DNA of 64,000 nucleotides, taken from positions 1 through 64,000 of the forward strand of contig DAOUJG010000022.1 of assembly GCA_034423015.1 (NCBI GenBank). Reading direction: 5' to 3'. Each line of letters opens with the position of its first letter. The first letter of the stretch is position 1. The translations under genes were made by a program, and so were the position numbers. This stretch comes from JAGWBJ01 sp034423015. Lineage in GTDB: Bacteria; Chloroflexota; Dehalococcoidia; Lucifugimonadales; JAGWBF01. Shown here one piece after another: positions 46,962-55,670 of the stretch. The notes beneath the pieces were generated by a model. That model was not told the origin of the DNA. It did not search any database and saw only the letters and a program-made list of their open reading frames with translations.

Positions 46962-49922
46962 ATGACGACAGCAGCAGAGGCCAGGGCCCGCATCCGGCAG
47001 GGCCGGGACCTGGCCGGCGAGCTCCGGGAGCGGGTGGAAGGCGAGGTCCGCTTCGACCCCTATTCCCGGGCCCTGTATAGCACCGACGCCAGCATCTACC
47101 AGATGGAGCCCGTGGGCGTCGTCGTTCCAAGAAGCGCCGCCGACGTCCTGGCGGTCATGGACGTGGCCAGCAGGAACCGCGTGCCTGTGCTGCCCAGGTG
47201 CGGCGGCACCAGCCTGGCGGGCCAGACGGTGAACCATGCCATCGTCATGGACTTCAGCAAGTACATGCGCGGCGTGCTGGAGGTGAACACCGAGGAGCGC
47301 TGGGCCCGGGTCCAGCCGGGCATCGTGCTGGACCACCTGAACCAGGCGCTGGCCGTCCACCGTCTCCAGTACGCCCCCGACCCCAGCACCTCCAACCGCG
47401 CCTGCGTGGGCGGCGGCGTGGGCAACAACACCTGCGGCTCCCACTCCGTCATCTACGGCAAGACCTCGGACCACGTGCTGGAGGTCCAGGCGGTGCTCTC
47501 CGACGGCAGCCAGGCCCACTTCCGGCAGCTTCAGAGCCAGGAGATGGAGACCCGGCTGTCGGGCGCGGGGCTGGAGTCGGAGATATACAGGCAGGTCAAG
47601 AGGATCGCCCGGGAGAACCGGGACGAGATCGTGGCCCGGTACCCCAACATCATGCGCCGGGTCAGCGGCTACAACCTGGACGACTTCATGGGAGACGGGC
47701 CCGTCAACATGGCCCGCATGGTCGTCGGCTCCGAGGGCACCCTGTGCGTCGTGACCGAGGCCAAGGTGAACCTGGTCCCGGTCCCCGCCAGGAAGGCCCT
47801 GGCCGTCCTCCACTTCCACGACATCGTCGAGGCCTGCGGGGCCACCTGGGAGCTGCTGGGGCATAACCCCGCGGCCGTGGAAGTGATAGGCCGGATGATC
47901 CTGGACCGCTGCCGGGCCTCCCTGGGGTTCGCCCACCTGCTCTCCTTCGTGGAAGGGGAGCCCGACGCCCTGCTAGTGGTGGAGGTCAACGGCGAGTCGG
48001 ACATCGAGGTCAGGTCCAAGCTGGACGCCCTCAAGGAGGACGCCCAGCGCAAAGGCCTGGGATACGCCTGTGTGAACCTGCTGGAGCCCGGCGACCAGGG
48101 CAAGGTCTGGGCCCTGCGGAGCGCCGGCCTGGGCCTGCTGATGAGCACCAAGGGGGACGCGAAGCCCCTCCCCTACGTGGAGGACGCCGCCGTGGACCCC
48201 CGCAACCTGGGGGAGTACGTGCGCAGGTTCGAGGAGGTGGTCAAGGCCCACGGCACCACCGCCGGATACTACGGCCACGCCAGCGTCGGCTGCCTGCACA
48301 TCAGGCCCCTGGTGGACCTGAAGACATCCGAGGGGGTGGACAAGATGGTGTCCATCGCCTCGGACATAAGCGAGCTGGTGCTGGAGTATGGAGGATGCCT
48401 TTCCGGGGAGCACGGGGACGGCATCGTCCGCGGCGTCTGGAACGAGAAGATGTTCGGGCCGCAGATATACCAGGCGTTCCGGGACGTGAAGCGGGCCTGG
48501 GACCCCGAGGGCATCATGAACCCGGGGAAGATCGTCGATTGCCCCCCCATGACGGAGAACCTCAGGATTGGGCCCGAGTACTCGACGGAGAGCCTGGATA
48601 CCAAGCTGGACTTCTCGGCGGACCTGGGCTACGCCAACCTGGTGGAGATGTGCAACGGCATGGGCGCCTGCCGCAAGACCACCGGCACCATGTGCCCCTC
48701 CTACATGGTCACCAGGGAGGAGGAGCACTCGACCCGCGGGAGGGCCAACCTCCTCCGCTCGGTGCTGTCGGGAGCGCTGCCCTTCACCGAGCTGACCAGC
48801 CGCCGCCTCTACGACGCCATGGACCTGTGCCTGGAGTGCAAGGGCTGCAAGGCCGAGTGCCAGACGGGCGTGGACATGGCCAAGCTCAAGTACGAGTTCC
48901 TGGACCGGTACCACCGGGCCCAGGGCCTGCCCCTCCGGGCCCGGGTCTTCGCGAATATCAACACCCTGAGCCGGCTGGGGGCCCCCCTGGCGCCCCTTGC
49001 CAACTGGGCTGCGAGCAACCCCCTGGGCAAGAGGCTCCTGCACGCGATCTTGGGCGTCCACTCCCAGCGCAGCCTTCCGCCCCTGGCGCGAACCACCTTC
49101 CCCAAGTGGTTCGCCTCCCGGCGGCCCTCCGTAAGAGAGGGGCGGGATGGGAGCGGCGCCGTTGGGACGAAGAGGGTCCTCCTCTTCAACGACACCTTCA
49201 TGAACTACAACTATCCCCAGGTCGGCATGGCGGCGGTGGAGGTGCTGGAGCGGGCCGGATTCGACGTGGAGCTGGCCGCACCCTCCGGCGAGTCCAGGGC
49301 AGGCGCCGTCTGCTGCGGACGCCCCATGGTCTCCAAGGGCCTCCTGGACAAGGCCAGGGACAACGCCCGGCGCAACGTCCAGGCCCTCTATCCCTACGCC
49401 CGGGAGGGAGTGCCCATCGTGGGCTGCGAGCCCAGCTGCCTACTGACCCTCCGGGACGAGTACCCGGACCTGTTGCCCGAGGGGGATGAGCGGGCCAGGG
49501 CCCGGGAGGTGGCGGCCGGCTCCTATCTGCTGGAGGAGCTCCTGGACATGTCTCGGAAGGAGGGCGCCCTGGACGGGGCTTTCGCCGACGTCTCCGACCG
49601 AAAGCTGCTCCTCCACGGCCACTGCCATCAGAAGGCCCTGGTCGGCACCGGGCCCTCGGTGGCCGCCCTGAAGCTGGCGGGCTACCAGGTGGAGGAGGTC
49701 AGCTCCGGCTGCTGCGGAATGGCCGGCTCCTTCGGGTTCGAGGCGGAGCACTACGACATCTCCATGGAGATCGGACGGCTGCGCCTGTTCCCGGCGGTGG
49801 AGGCCAAGGGCCCCGAGTGGGACGTGGCCGTCACCGGGGTCTCCTGCCGTCAGCAGGTGGAGCACGGCACGGGCCGCAGGGCGAGGCACGTGGTGGAATA
49901 CCTGAGGGACGCGCTGGCTTGA
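46962..49922 (+). CDS. FAD-linked oxidase fused to FeS/CCG subunits (D-lactate/glycolate dehydrogenase-like)
   Basis: This 986-residue protein has four parts. (1) An FAD_binding_4 domain (CGGTSLAGQTVNHAIVMDFS, VGGGVGNNTCGSHSVIYGKT). (2) An FAD-oxidase C domain ending CLSGEHGDGIVRG. (3) A ferredoxin-like part with Cys clusters (CNGMGACRKTTGTMCPSY, CLECKGCKAEC). (4) Two CCG domains (CCGRPMVSKG, GCEPSCLL, HGHCHQK, SGCCGMAGSFGFE). This is the GlcD-GlcF type fused in one chain, as in YdiJ. It oxidises a 2-hydroxyacid (D-lactate, glycolate or 2-hydroxyglutarate) and passes electrons to the quinone pool. The ATG at 46962 follows TGGAGG; a 36-codon upstream frame is rejected. Confidence 0.92.
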   Translation: MTTAAEARARIRQGRDLAGELRERVEGEVRFDPYSRALYSTDASIYQMEPVGVVVPRSAADVLAVMDVASRNRVPVLPRCGGTSLAGQTVNHAIVMDFSKYMRGVLEVNTEERWARVQPGIVLDHLNQALAVHRLQYAPDPSTSNRACVGGGVGNNTCGSHSVIYGKTSDHVLEVQAVLSDGSQAHFRQLQSQEMETRLSGAGLESEIYRQVKRIARENRDEIVARYPNIMRRVSGYNLDDFMGDGPVNMARMVVGSEGTLCVVTEAKVNLVPVPARKALAVLHFHDIVEACGATWELLGHNPAAVEVIGRMILDRCRASLGFAHLLSFVEGEPDALLVVEVNGESDIEVRSKLDALKEDAQRKGLGYACVNLLEPGDQGKVWALRSAGLGLLMSTKGDAKPLPYVEDAAVDPRNLGEYVRRFEEVVKAHGTTAGYYGHASVGCLHIRPLVDLKTSEGVDKMVSIASDISELVLEYGGCLSGEHGDGIVRGVWNEKMFGPQIYQAFRDVKRAWDPEGIMNPGKIVDCPPMTENLRIGPEYSTESLDTKLDFSADLGYANLVEMCNGMGACRKTTGTMCPSYMVTREEEHSTRGRANLLRSVLSGALPFTELTSRRLYDAMDLCLECKGCKAECQTGVDMAKLKYEFLDRYHRAQGLPLRARVFANINTLSRLGAPLAPLANWAASNPLGKRLLHAILGVHSQRSLPPLARTTFPKWFASRRPSVREGRDGSGAVGTKRVLLFNDTFMNYNYPQVGMAAVEVLERAGFDVELAAPSGESRAGAVCCGRPMVSKGLLDKARDNARRNVQALYPYAREGVPIVGCEPSCLLTLRDEYPDLLPEGDERARAREVAAGSYLLEELLDMSRKEGALDGAFADVSDRKLLLHGHCHQKALVGTGPSVAALKLAGYQVEEVSSGCCGMAGSFGFEAEHYDISMEIGRLRLFPAVEAKGPEWDVAVTGVSCRQQVEHGTGRRARHVVEYLRDALA

Positions 49923-49946
49923 TTCGTTTGCTGCGGGTCCGCCCTT

Positions 49947-49991
49947 CCCGCGCGGAGCGGGATGGTGGGCAGGTGGGCTCAATAACCCGGG
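49947..49991. repeat. Dispersed hairpin repeat, copy B
   Basis: The 45-bp element shares CCCGCGCGGAGCG and TCAATAACCCGGG with copy A at 24530-24573. The hairpin here is TCCCGC...GCGGGA, so the arms differ from copy A while pairing is kept. It lies between convergent stop codons, a terminator position. Confidence 0.75.
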
Positions 49992-49998
49992 GGCACCC

Positions 49999-50376
49999 CT
50001 AGCCTGAGACGTATCTCGCCAGGCGCCGTATGAGCAGGCGTACCGTGTCGACGACCCCGGGCTTCCGCTTGCCGTGGCGGACGGGCGCCCGCAGCTTTCC
50101 GGAGGAGTAGCGGTCTGGGGGCATGCTCCTCCGATACCTGACCCGGATGGACGTTTGGAGTGAGTCGTACCGGATCCGGAGCACGGGGTCGGACAGAGTC
50201 TCGTACGCTGCGTTGACGTCCCGCATGTCCGCGGAAGGGTCCGGGTCGTCGGGGTGGATGTCCGGGTGGTGCTTCCACGCCTTCCGTATGTACGCCCGCC
50301 GGATGCCCTCTTCGGTGGCGTGCCTGGGCACTCCCAGGATTCCGTAGTAGTCTGGCTGAGATTCGGCGGGCCTCAT
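49999..50376 (-). CDS. Small J-domain protein
   Basis: This 125-residue protein has an N-terminal J domain (DYYGILGVPRHATEEGIRRA, then the HPD tripeptide in WKHHPDIHPDD and NAAYETLSDPVLRIRYD). A basic tail without the G/F or zinc-finger regions of DnaJ follows. It is probably a specialised DnaK co-chaperone. The ATG at 50376 follows AAGGAG; the longer frame is rejected. Confidence 0.85.
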   Translation of the reverse strand: MRPAESQPDYYGILGVPRHATEEGIRRAYIRKAWKHHPDIHPDDPDPSADMRDVNAAYETLSDPVLRIRYDSLQTSIRVRYRRSMPPDRYSSGKLRAPVRHGKRKPGVVDTVRLLIRRLARYVSG

Positions 50377-50475
50377 CGCAGCTCCTTGTCGTGGTGGAGG
50401 GGCCCCGGTCCAGGCGTCGGCGCCGTTCCAGCCCAACGGGCCGTTTGGGGGCTCAATCTGTTACGTCAAGTCCAC

Positions 50476-50504
50476 ATGTTACTCCCCGTGTCAGTGGGTG
50501 TCAA
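50476..50504 (-). promoter_or_regulatory. Promoter of the J-domain gene
   Basis: Minus strand: TTGACA (50504-50499), a 17-bp spacer, TAACAT (50481-50476). About 100 bases of leader to the ATG. Confidence 0.6.
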
Positions 50505-50577
50505 GCTGCCTGTGCCCGGCCGGAGGCTGCCGCGGACGTGCCTCGACGGCCTCGCTTGCCCGGCGGCCGGCGCCTCG

Positions 50578-50607
50578 TTGACAGGGTCCCAGGCGGGTCC
50601 ATATATT
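50578..50607 (+). promoter_or_regulatory. Promoter of the enoyl-CoA hydratase gene
   Basis: TTGACA (50578-50583), 18 bp, TATATT (50602-50607). The ATG is about 65 bases from the predicted start. Confidence 0.7.
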
Positions 50608-50677
50608 GAAGGGGCTCCGCCCGCCTGCTCCATACTCCGGCGGCGGGTCGCGGGACGATGCGACGATAGGAGGCGCC

Positions 50678-51502
50678 ATGAAACCCGAGGACTTGAAGCA
50701 TGTCATCTACGAGAAGAAGGACGGGGTCGGCTACGTTACGCTGAACCGTCCCGAGGTCCAGAACGCCCTGAACGCCAGGATGCTGCAGGAGCTCGTCTCG
50801 GTCTGGGAGGAGGTCCGGGATGATGGAGAGGTGCAGGTCGTCATACTCACAGGGGCGGGAGAGTCCTTCATGCAGGGCAGGGGCGACGTCCAGCGCGTCA
50901 AGGACTCCCTGGAAGCCGACCCCCTTCCCCCCACCAGGCCATACCGCTACAGCTGGAACACCCCGGCCAGCCCCAAGGCCCACTACCTCTTCAAGCCGGT
51001 CATCGTAGCCGTCAACGGCCTGTGCGCCACGTCGGGCCTGGAGCAGGTGAGCGAGGCGGATATCGTAATCTGCTCGGACAATGCCACCTTCTACGACAAC
51101 CACGTCTCCTACGCCTCCATCGTCCATTCCGCAGTGGCCCTGTCCAAGCGCCTGCCCTACAACCACGTCATGCGCATGTCCCTCATGGGCTCCCACGAGG
51201 TCCTGGACGCCAAGCGGGCCTACGAGATAGGCCTCGTCACCGAGGTCACCACCCCAGAGGACCTGATGCCGCGCGCCACCGAGATCGCCAAGACCATCAT
51301 GCGCAACTCCCCCATCGCCGTGCAGGCCAGCGTGGAGATACTGTGGCACGGTCTCAGCATGGGGCTGAGGGACGCCGTACAGCTCGATTCGTATATGCAG
51401 CGCTGGTACCACACCCATCCCGACTACGAGGAGGCGGGCCGGGCGCTGGTGGAGGGCCGGGAGCCGGTGTGGCAGACACCCTTCTGGCACGGCGGACACT
51501 GA
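50678..51502 (+). CDS. Enoyl-CoA hydratase/isomerase-family protein
   Basis: This 274-residue crotonase-fold protein opens DGVGYVTLNRPEVQNALNAR. The oxyanion-hole segments are GAGESFMQGRGDVQRVKD and NGLCATSGLEQVSEADIVI. The two catalytic Glu positions of true enoyl-CoA hydratase are not obvious: GL-EQVSEAD replaces the usual GGGxELA pattern. It may therefore be an isomerase, hydrolase or other crotonase. ATG after ATAGGAGG. The selenoprotein gene lies downstream behind its own promoter. Confidence 0.85.
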   Translation: MKPEDLKHVIYEKKDGVGYVTLNRPEVQNALNARMLQELVSVWEEVRDDGEVQVVILTGAGESFMQGRGDVQRVKDSLEADPLPPTRPYRYSWNTPASPKAHYLFKPVIVAVNGLCATSGLEQVSEADIVICSDNATFYDNHVSYASIVHSAVALSKRLPYNHVMRMSLMGSHEVLDAKRAYEIGLVTEVTTPEDLMPRATEIAKTIMRNSPIAVQASVEILWHGLSMGLRDAVQLDSYMQRWYHTHPDYEEAGRALVEGREPVWQTPFWHGGH

Positions 51503-51558
51503 GCCCCACGCGCGGCCCGTCCAGGCCTTCGTGGCCGTATACCCCGGCCAGGTCAGGA

Positions 51559-51567
51559 TGATATAAT
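51559..51567 (+). promoter_or_regulatory. Extended -10 promoter of the selenoprotein gene
   Basis: TGA then perfect TATAAT (51562-51567). The ATG is about 28 bases after the predicted start, with GGAGGTG between. No clear -35. Confidence 0.6.
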
Positions 51568-51601
51568 TGGCGGTACACATACCCTTGGTGGAGGTGCACA
51601 C

Positions 51602-52144
51602 ATGGTTGCAGAGGCTACCACGTTCAAGCTGCTGGACCCGACCGTGGAGGCGATTCCCGACCACACCATCCTCGCTCCCCGGCCCGACGACCTCAACGGC
51701 AAGGTGGTTGGGCTCCTGTCCAACAGCAAGCGCAACGCCGACAAGCTGCTTCACGACATCTACGCGCTGCTCCAGGACACCTACGAGTTCGAGGGCTTCG
51801 TGTTCCTGGACAAGGGGGACGCCTCGCGCCCCGCTCCCAAGGAGATCATGGACGAGCTCCTGGAGAAGTGCGACGTGGTGATAACGGCGACCGGGGATTG
51901 AGGGTCCTGCAGCTCGTGCAGTATGCACGACGCCATCACCGTGGAGAAGGCCGGTAAGCCCGCAGCCGTGGTGCTTACCGACGCGTTCATTCCCACGGCC
52001 AGGGCCATCGCCAAGATAAGGGGCATCGCCGAGTACCCCTACGCCGTCGTTACCCATCCCGTGGGCAGCCTGGAGGACGACGTCGTGATGGCCAGGGCCA
52101 GGCAGGCCCTGCCCAGGGTGCTCGAGATACTGCTGGCGAAATAG
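51602..52144 (+). CDS. UGSC-family selenoprotein (in-frame UGA read as Sec)
   Basis: Conventional ORF calling gives a 99-residue ORF ending in TGA at 51899-51901 and a second ORF in the same frame after it. Read as selenocysteine, the TGA gives one 180-residue protein with Sec100 in the motif ATGD-U-GSCSSCSMHDA, the hallmark of the UGSC (seleno)protein family. That family is known from marine metagenomes, and its Cys homologues have CGSC. The first half has GKVVGLLSNSKRNADKLLHD and ELLEKCDVVITATGD; the second half continues with EKAGKPAAVVLTDAF and AEYPYAVVTHPVGSLEDDVV. There is no start codon or ribosome site directly after the TGA. A SECIS-like hairpin follows (listed). It is probably a redox enzyme; substrate unknown. 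The sel genes and tRNA-Sec must lie outside the window. Confidence 0.88.
51915..51929 (+). promoter_or_regulatory. Candidate bacterial SECIS element
   Basis: CGTGCA (51915-51920) pairs with TGCACG (51924-51929) around the loop GTA. The loop begins with G and lies about 20 bases after the UGA, as expected for a bacterial SECIS bound by SelB. An alternative hairpin, CTGCA-GCTCG-TGCAG (51907-51921), overlaps it, and the two are mutually exclusive. Confidence 0.6.
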
Positions 52145-52279
52145 CCGTACATCCCCGACGGGGCGACTCCGCCGGAGTCTCCGGTCGGGCCCAGACGGCA
52201 GCGACAACGGATACCGGGGCCAGCGCAACGCTGGCCCCTAGCCTTGCCCCCAGTCCGGCCGCCGCGCCGGGAGGTGACG

Positions 52280-53515
52280 TTGGAAGCTCCGGACACCCGA
52301 GACCCGGCCACGCCCAGGCGCAGCCGGGGTTTCATCCTCGGCAGCCTCTCCGTAGGGCACGGGCTGGCCCACCTGTACGACTTCGGCCTGCCAGCCGTGA
52401 TGCCCACCATCGCCTCGTCCCTGGGTCTCAGCAACCTCCAGGTGGCGACCCTCCACGGCATCCGGATGGCGGGTTTCGGCGTCGTGAACCTGGGCGGCGG
52501 GCCCGTCGTCGACACCATGAGACGCCACTGGGGGCTGATACTCACCGGCTGCATGTTCTGGGCCGCGCTGGCCTTCGCCGTGGTGGCCGGCTCTCCCAAC
52601 TTCGGCATCCTGGTACTCGGCATCATCTTCCTCTCCATACCGGGGGCCCTGTGGCACCTGCCCGCCACCGCCGCCCTGTCCCAGCAGTTCCCGGACCGCC
52701 GGGGGTTCGCCATATCCATGCACGGGTTCGGCTCCAACATCGGGAACGCCCTGGGCCCCCTCCTGGCGGGGGCGCTGCTGGGGGTCCTGTTCTGGCGGTA
52801 CGCCCTGCTCATATACACCGGCCCCGCCCTGGCGTTGGCCATATTCGTGTGGTGGTCCCTCCGCGATCTGGGCCGGGACGGCCGGGCGGAAGAGATACGG
52901 CTCGGCACACGGTTCCGCGGGGCCCTGGAGCTCCTGAAGCAGCCCATCATCGCCGTGATCATCCTGGCAGCCACCCTGCGGAGCATCGGGCTGGACGCCC
53001 TCTTCCACTGGACGCCCTTCTACCTGGAGGAGGACCTGCACGCAAGCAGCCTGAGGGCCGGGCTCTATCTCAGCCTGTTGACGGGTATGGGCATAGTCTC
53101 CGGTCCGGTGCTGGGCGCCGCGTCGGACCGGTGGAGCCGAAAGGCCGTGCTCTTACCGTGCCTGGCCCTGGCAACGGCGTTCTCCCTGGTGGTGGTGGCC
53201 CTGGGCGACAGCCTCGCCCTGCCACTGGTCCTGGCGGCGATGGGCCTCTTCAGCTTCTCCCTCCACCACATCATGCAGGCCGCGTTGCTGGACGTGGCGC
53301 CAAGGGGCACCGAAGCAACGGCGACAGGTCTGCTGTTCGGCATCAACGGGGCCGCGGGCGCCGCCTCGCCCTTCATGGCCGCCGTGGTGATCGACTACCT
53401 GGGCGGCTACGGGTCCATATACTACTACTCGGGGATACTTACGGGGCTGACGGCCCTGATGCTGCTGGTGGTCCCGATGCGATCTTCGGTCCGCGGGCCC
53501 CAGCCGGATGCCTGA
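52280..53515 (+). CDS. MFS transporter
   Basis: This 411-residue protein has about 12 helices (GFILGSLSVGHGLAHLYDFG at the start). GAASDRWSRKAVLLPCL is the loop 8-9 MFS motif, and QQFPDRRGFAISMHGFGSNIG lies mid-protein. The TTG at 52280 follows GGGAGGTGACG; further upstream in-frame starts have no ribosome site. Substrate unknown. It is similar by eye to the MFS gene at 25918. Confidence 0.85.
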   Translation: MEAPDTRDPATPRRSRGFILGSLSVGHGLAHLYDFGLPAVMPTIASSLGLSNLQVATLHGIRMAGFGVVNLGGGPVVDTMRRHWGLILTGCMFWAALAFAVVAGSPNFGILVLGIIFLSIPGALWHLPATAALSQQFPDRRGFAISMHGFGSNIGNALGPLLAGALLGVLFWRYALLIYTGPALALAIFVWWSLRDLGRDGRAEEIRLGTRFRGALELLKQPIIAVIILAATLRSIGLDALFHWTPFYLEEDLHASSLRAGLYLSLLTGMGIVSGPVLGAASDRWSRKAVLLPCLALATAFSLVVVALGDSLALPLVLAAMGLFSFSLHHIMQAALLDVAPRGTEATATGLLFGINGAAGAASPFMAAVVIDYLGGYGSIYYYSGILTGLTALMLLVVPMRSSVRGPQPDA

Positions 53516-53539
53516 GCCCTCAGCCCGTTGCCTTGATAC

Positions 53540-54568
53540 TCAGGAGGACCGCAGCTTGGTGAACACCCCTTCCGCGAAGGCCTTCAGGGTGGACTCGGGG
53601 TGGTCGTAGGACTCCATCGTCGACAGGAACAGCTTGTCCACGCCCTGCCCCTCCAGGTCCCTGAGCCTCGCCGCCAGGCGGTCCGGCCCTCCCACCAGCC
53701 CGATGACGTCGCATATCTGAGCCACAAGGTCGTCGGAGAGAAACGACGTGAGGCGGCGGGCCTCCTCCCAGTTCTCGGCGTGGGGGATGTCCGGATACAG
53801 GCCCTCCAGCTCCGGCGGGACCTCCAGGTGGGGCAGGTCCACTCCCGCCTCCCGCAGCCAGCGGGCGCGGTAGGGCTCCAGGGCCCACTGGGCGCAGATG
53901 GGCCGGGCCATGTCCCGGGCCGCGTCCAGGTCGTCGGCCACGTGGACCCGGGCCAGGTAGATGATGTCCAGCATGTCGGGGTCCCTGCCGGCCTTTCGCG
54001 CTCCTGCGTGCAGGATGCTGCGGGCCGCGTCCATTGAGCCGGGGTGGAGCCCCACGGCCAGCATTGCGCCGTCCGCCACCTCCCCGGCCAGCTCTATGGT
54101 GCGCGGGCCGGTGGCGGCCAGGAGCACCGGTATCCTCCGGCCCGCCGAGTAGGGCAGCCGGGCCTGGAAGCCGCCGAAGTCGACGTTGTCGCCGGCCAGC
54201 AGCGATTTCAGGCTGGTAACCGACTCCCGCATCTCCTTCAGCGTCGCGGCCTTCTTGCCAATGGTGTTCACGGCGCTGTAGCCGCTGCCCACCACCAGGG
54301 TGAGCCGTCCGGGGGCAAGCTCCTCTACCGTTTGGGCCAGGGAAGCGAGGACGGATACGTGCCGTGTCATAGGGTTGGTGACGGCGGTCATCAGGTTAAG
54401 GGTCGAGGTGCGTTGCGCCGCCAGGGCCAGCGCGACGTACACGTCCCGCATGATTAGCTGAGTATCGGGGATTCCGATCCCGTCGAAGCCCGCCTCTTCG
54501 GCGCGCCGGGCAAACTCCGCCGTCTGATTGGCGGGGGCCGAGCCGGCCACTCTCAGATGGACTTGCAC
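53540..54568 (-). CDS. LLM-class (F420-dependent) flavin oxidoreductase
   Basis: This 342-residue luciferase-like TIM barrel opens VHLRVAGSAPANQTAEFARR and has GFDGIGIPDTQLIMRDVYVA. TAVTNPMTRHVSVLASLAQT, RLTLVVGSGYSAVNTIGKKA and IPVLLAATGPRTIELAGEVADGAML (segments within it) match F420-dependent methylene-H4MPT-reductase-like proteins. The cofactor could be F420 or FMN. Its start is 6 bp from the stop of the phosphatase gene upstream. Confidence 0.85.
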   Translation of the reverse strand: MQVHLRVAGSAPANQTAEFARRAEEAGFDGIGIPDTQLIMRDVYVALALAAQRTSTLNLMTAVTNPMTRHVSVLASLAQTVEELAPGRLTLVVGSGYSAVNTIGKKAATLKEMRESVTSLKSLLAGDNVDFGGFQARLPYSAGRRIPVLLAATGPRTIELAGEVADGAMLAVGLHPGSMDAARSILHAGARKAGRDPDMLDIIYLARVHVADDLDAARDMARPICAQWALEPYRARWLREAGVDLPHLEVPPELEGLYPDIPHAENWEEARRLTSFLSDDLVAQICDVIGLVGGPDRLAARLRDLEGQGVDKLFLSTMESYDHPESTLKAFAEGVFTKLRSS

Positions 54569-54574
54569 GGCGGA

Positions 54575-55033
54575 CTAGGAGCTCTCGGACACGCCGCCGC
54601 GGGCCCGTTGGAGCCTCTCCTGGTATTGGTAGACGGCATCGACCTGGCCGGGGGCTTCGACGGACCGGGGACGGAGACGGCGCACCTCGGCTATGGCGTC
54701 CCCCGCCTCGTAGCCCGTGTGCACCAGGTAGCACGCCAGCACCGTGCCCGTACGCCCCACGCCGGCCTGGCAGGAGACGGCCACAGGCGTGGACGCTGCG
54801 ATCTGGCTGTCGATGAAGGCTATCATGCGGTCTATCTGCTCCTGGGTGGGCGGCGTGAAGTCAACGACGAACTCGGCCATGTCCACCAGCCCGACGTCCT
54901 CCCCGGATACGGTGCGTCGCTCCATGCGGACCAGCGCGCCCACGCCCTGGTCCTTCAGGTACTGTAGCTGCTGCCGGTCGACCGGGCCCATGGAGCCCGC
55001 CAGCTGGCCTTCGATGATCCAGCTAAAGTTCAT
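54575..55033 (-). CDS. Dual-specificity protein-tyrosine-phosphatase-like protein
   Basis: This 152-residue protein has the P-loop SCQAGVGRTGT (Cys-x5-Arg) and an upstream acid region (VDFTPPTQEQIDRMIAFID). It resembles DUSP/PTP-like phosphatases (DUSP23 type). It starts MNFSWIIEGQLAGSMGP, the typical opening of the group. The gene lies between the Fur-family regulator (21 bp) and the LLM oxidoreductase (6 bp), so all three are probably cotranscribed. Confidence 0.88.
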   Translation of the reverse strand: MNFSWIIEGQLAGSMGPVDRQQLQYLKDQGVGALVRMERRTVSGEDVGLVDMAEFVVDFTPPTQEQIDRMIAFIDSQIAASTPVAVSCQAGVGRTGTVLACYLVHTGYEAGDAIAEVRRLRPRSVEAPGQVDAVYQYQERLQRARGGVSESS

Positions 55034-55054
55034 GGCATCCGCCGGCCTGGACGG

Positions 55055-55510
55055 TCATTCCTGGCCGGCATCCGGTCCCTCAGGCCGGGTCTCTCGGCAT
55101 CCGGAGCACACGCCCGTGATGGTGAAGTGGTCCAGGTCGGGCTCGAAGTCGAACTCGTTGACCAGACGCCTTCTGAACTCGTCCAGGTAGCTGGGGCTGA
55201 AGGCAAATGCCTCGCTGCAGACCAGACAGGCCATATGGTGGTGGCGGGCGTTGGGGTCCGTCAGCTCGTAGTGGAGCCTGTCGCCCATGCCCACCTCGGT
55301 AACCAGTCCCAGCCGCTTGAACAGGTGCAGGGTGCGGTAGACGGTGGCGATGTCCATGTACGGATAGGCCTGCTTGGCCCGCTCGTACACCTCGTCCACG
55401 TTCATATGGCCCTCTCCGTCGGCAATGGCGGAGAGGATGATCATGCGCTGCGGAGTCAGGCGCAGCCCCTGGGCCTTGACCGCCTCGAGTATGTCGGTGT
55501 GCCTGTTCAT
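55055..55510 (-). CDS. Fur-family metal-responsive repressor
   Basis: This 151-residue protein has the winged helix (LRLTPQRMIILSAIADGEGH, then YPYMDIATVYRTLHLFKRLG) and the metal-binding dimerisation domain with HHHMACLVC and CSGC zinc ligands. Fur, PerR, Zur and Nur share this design; the metal cannot be fixed from sequence by eye. An inverted repeat 29 bp upstream may be its own operator. First gene of a three-gene run. Confidence 0.9.
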   Translation of the reverse strand: MNRHTDILEAVKAQGLRLTPQRMIILSAIADGEGHMNVDEVYERAKQAYPYMDIATVYRTLHLFKRLGLVTEVGMGDRLHYELTDPNARHHHMACLVCSEAFAFSPSYLDEFRRRLVNEFDFEPDLDHFTITGVCSGCRETRPEGPDAGQE

Positions 55511-55538
55511 GCGAAGGGTCGCATTTGCAGTTGCCGCT

Positions 55539-55549
55539 GTAGACTACAA
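55539..55549. promoter_or_regulatory. Candidate operator upstream of the Fur-family gene
   Basis: Perfect inverted repeat TGTAG-A-CTACA, 29 bp before the Fur-family ATG and overlapping a TACAAT-like element. Position suggests autoregulation, but it does not match the classical Fur box. Confidence 0.35.
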
Positions 55550-55670
55550 TAGGACAGGGCTCGACCGGCTGTCAAGCGCGAGGAGGGGCACGGTCCGGCG
55601 TCCGACGACGGACTGGCGTCAGGCGTGCGGGACGGTGGTGGGCTCCCGGTCGGAGGTGGGTGCTCCCGGT

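Larger units (their letters stand above)
50377..50677. other. Divergent intergenic region with two promoters
   Basis: Three hundred bases between the divergent J-domain and enoyl-CoA-hydratase genes. Each side has a recognisable sigma-70 promoter (listed). I see no gene and no other structure. Confidence 0.6.

Noticed and set aside
49923..50002. Insertion-sequence end
   Set aside because: No transposase or target duplication; it is the short dispersed hairpin repeat.
51602..52144. Two separate genes (99 and about 74 residues) or a nonsense-mutated pseudogene
   Set aside because: Both parts are in one frame, the UGA falls exactly at the Sec position of the UGSC motif, there is no start signal after it, and a SECIS-like hairpin follows. 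A pseudogene would not keep these features.
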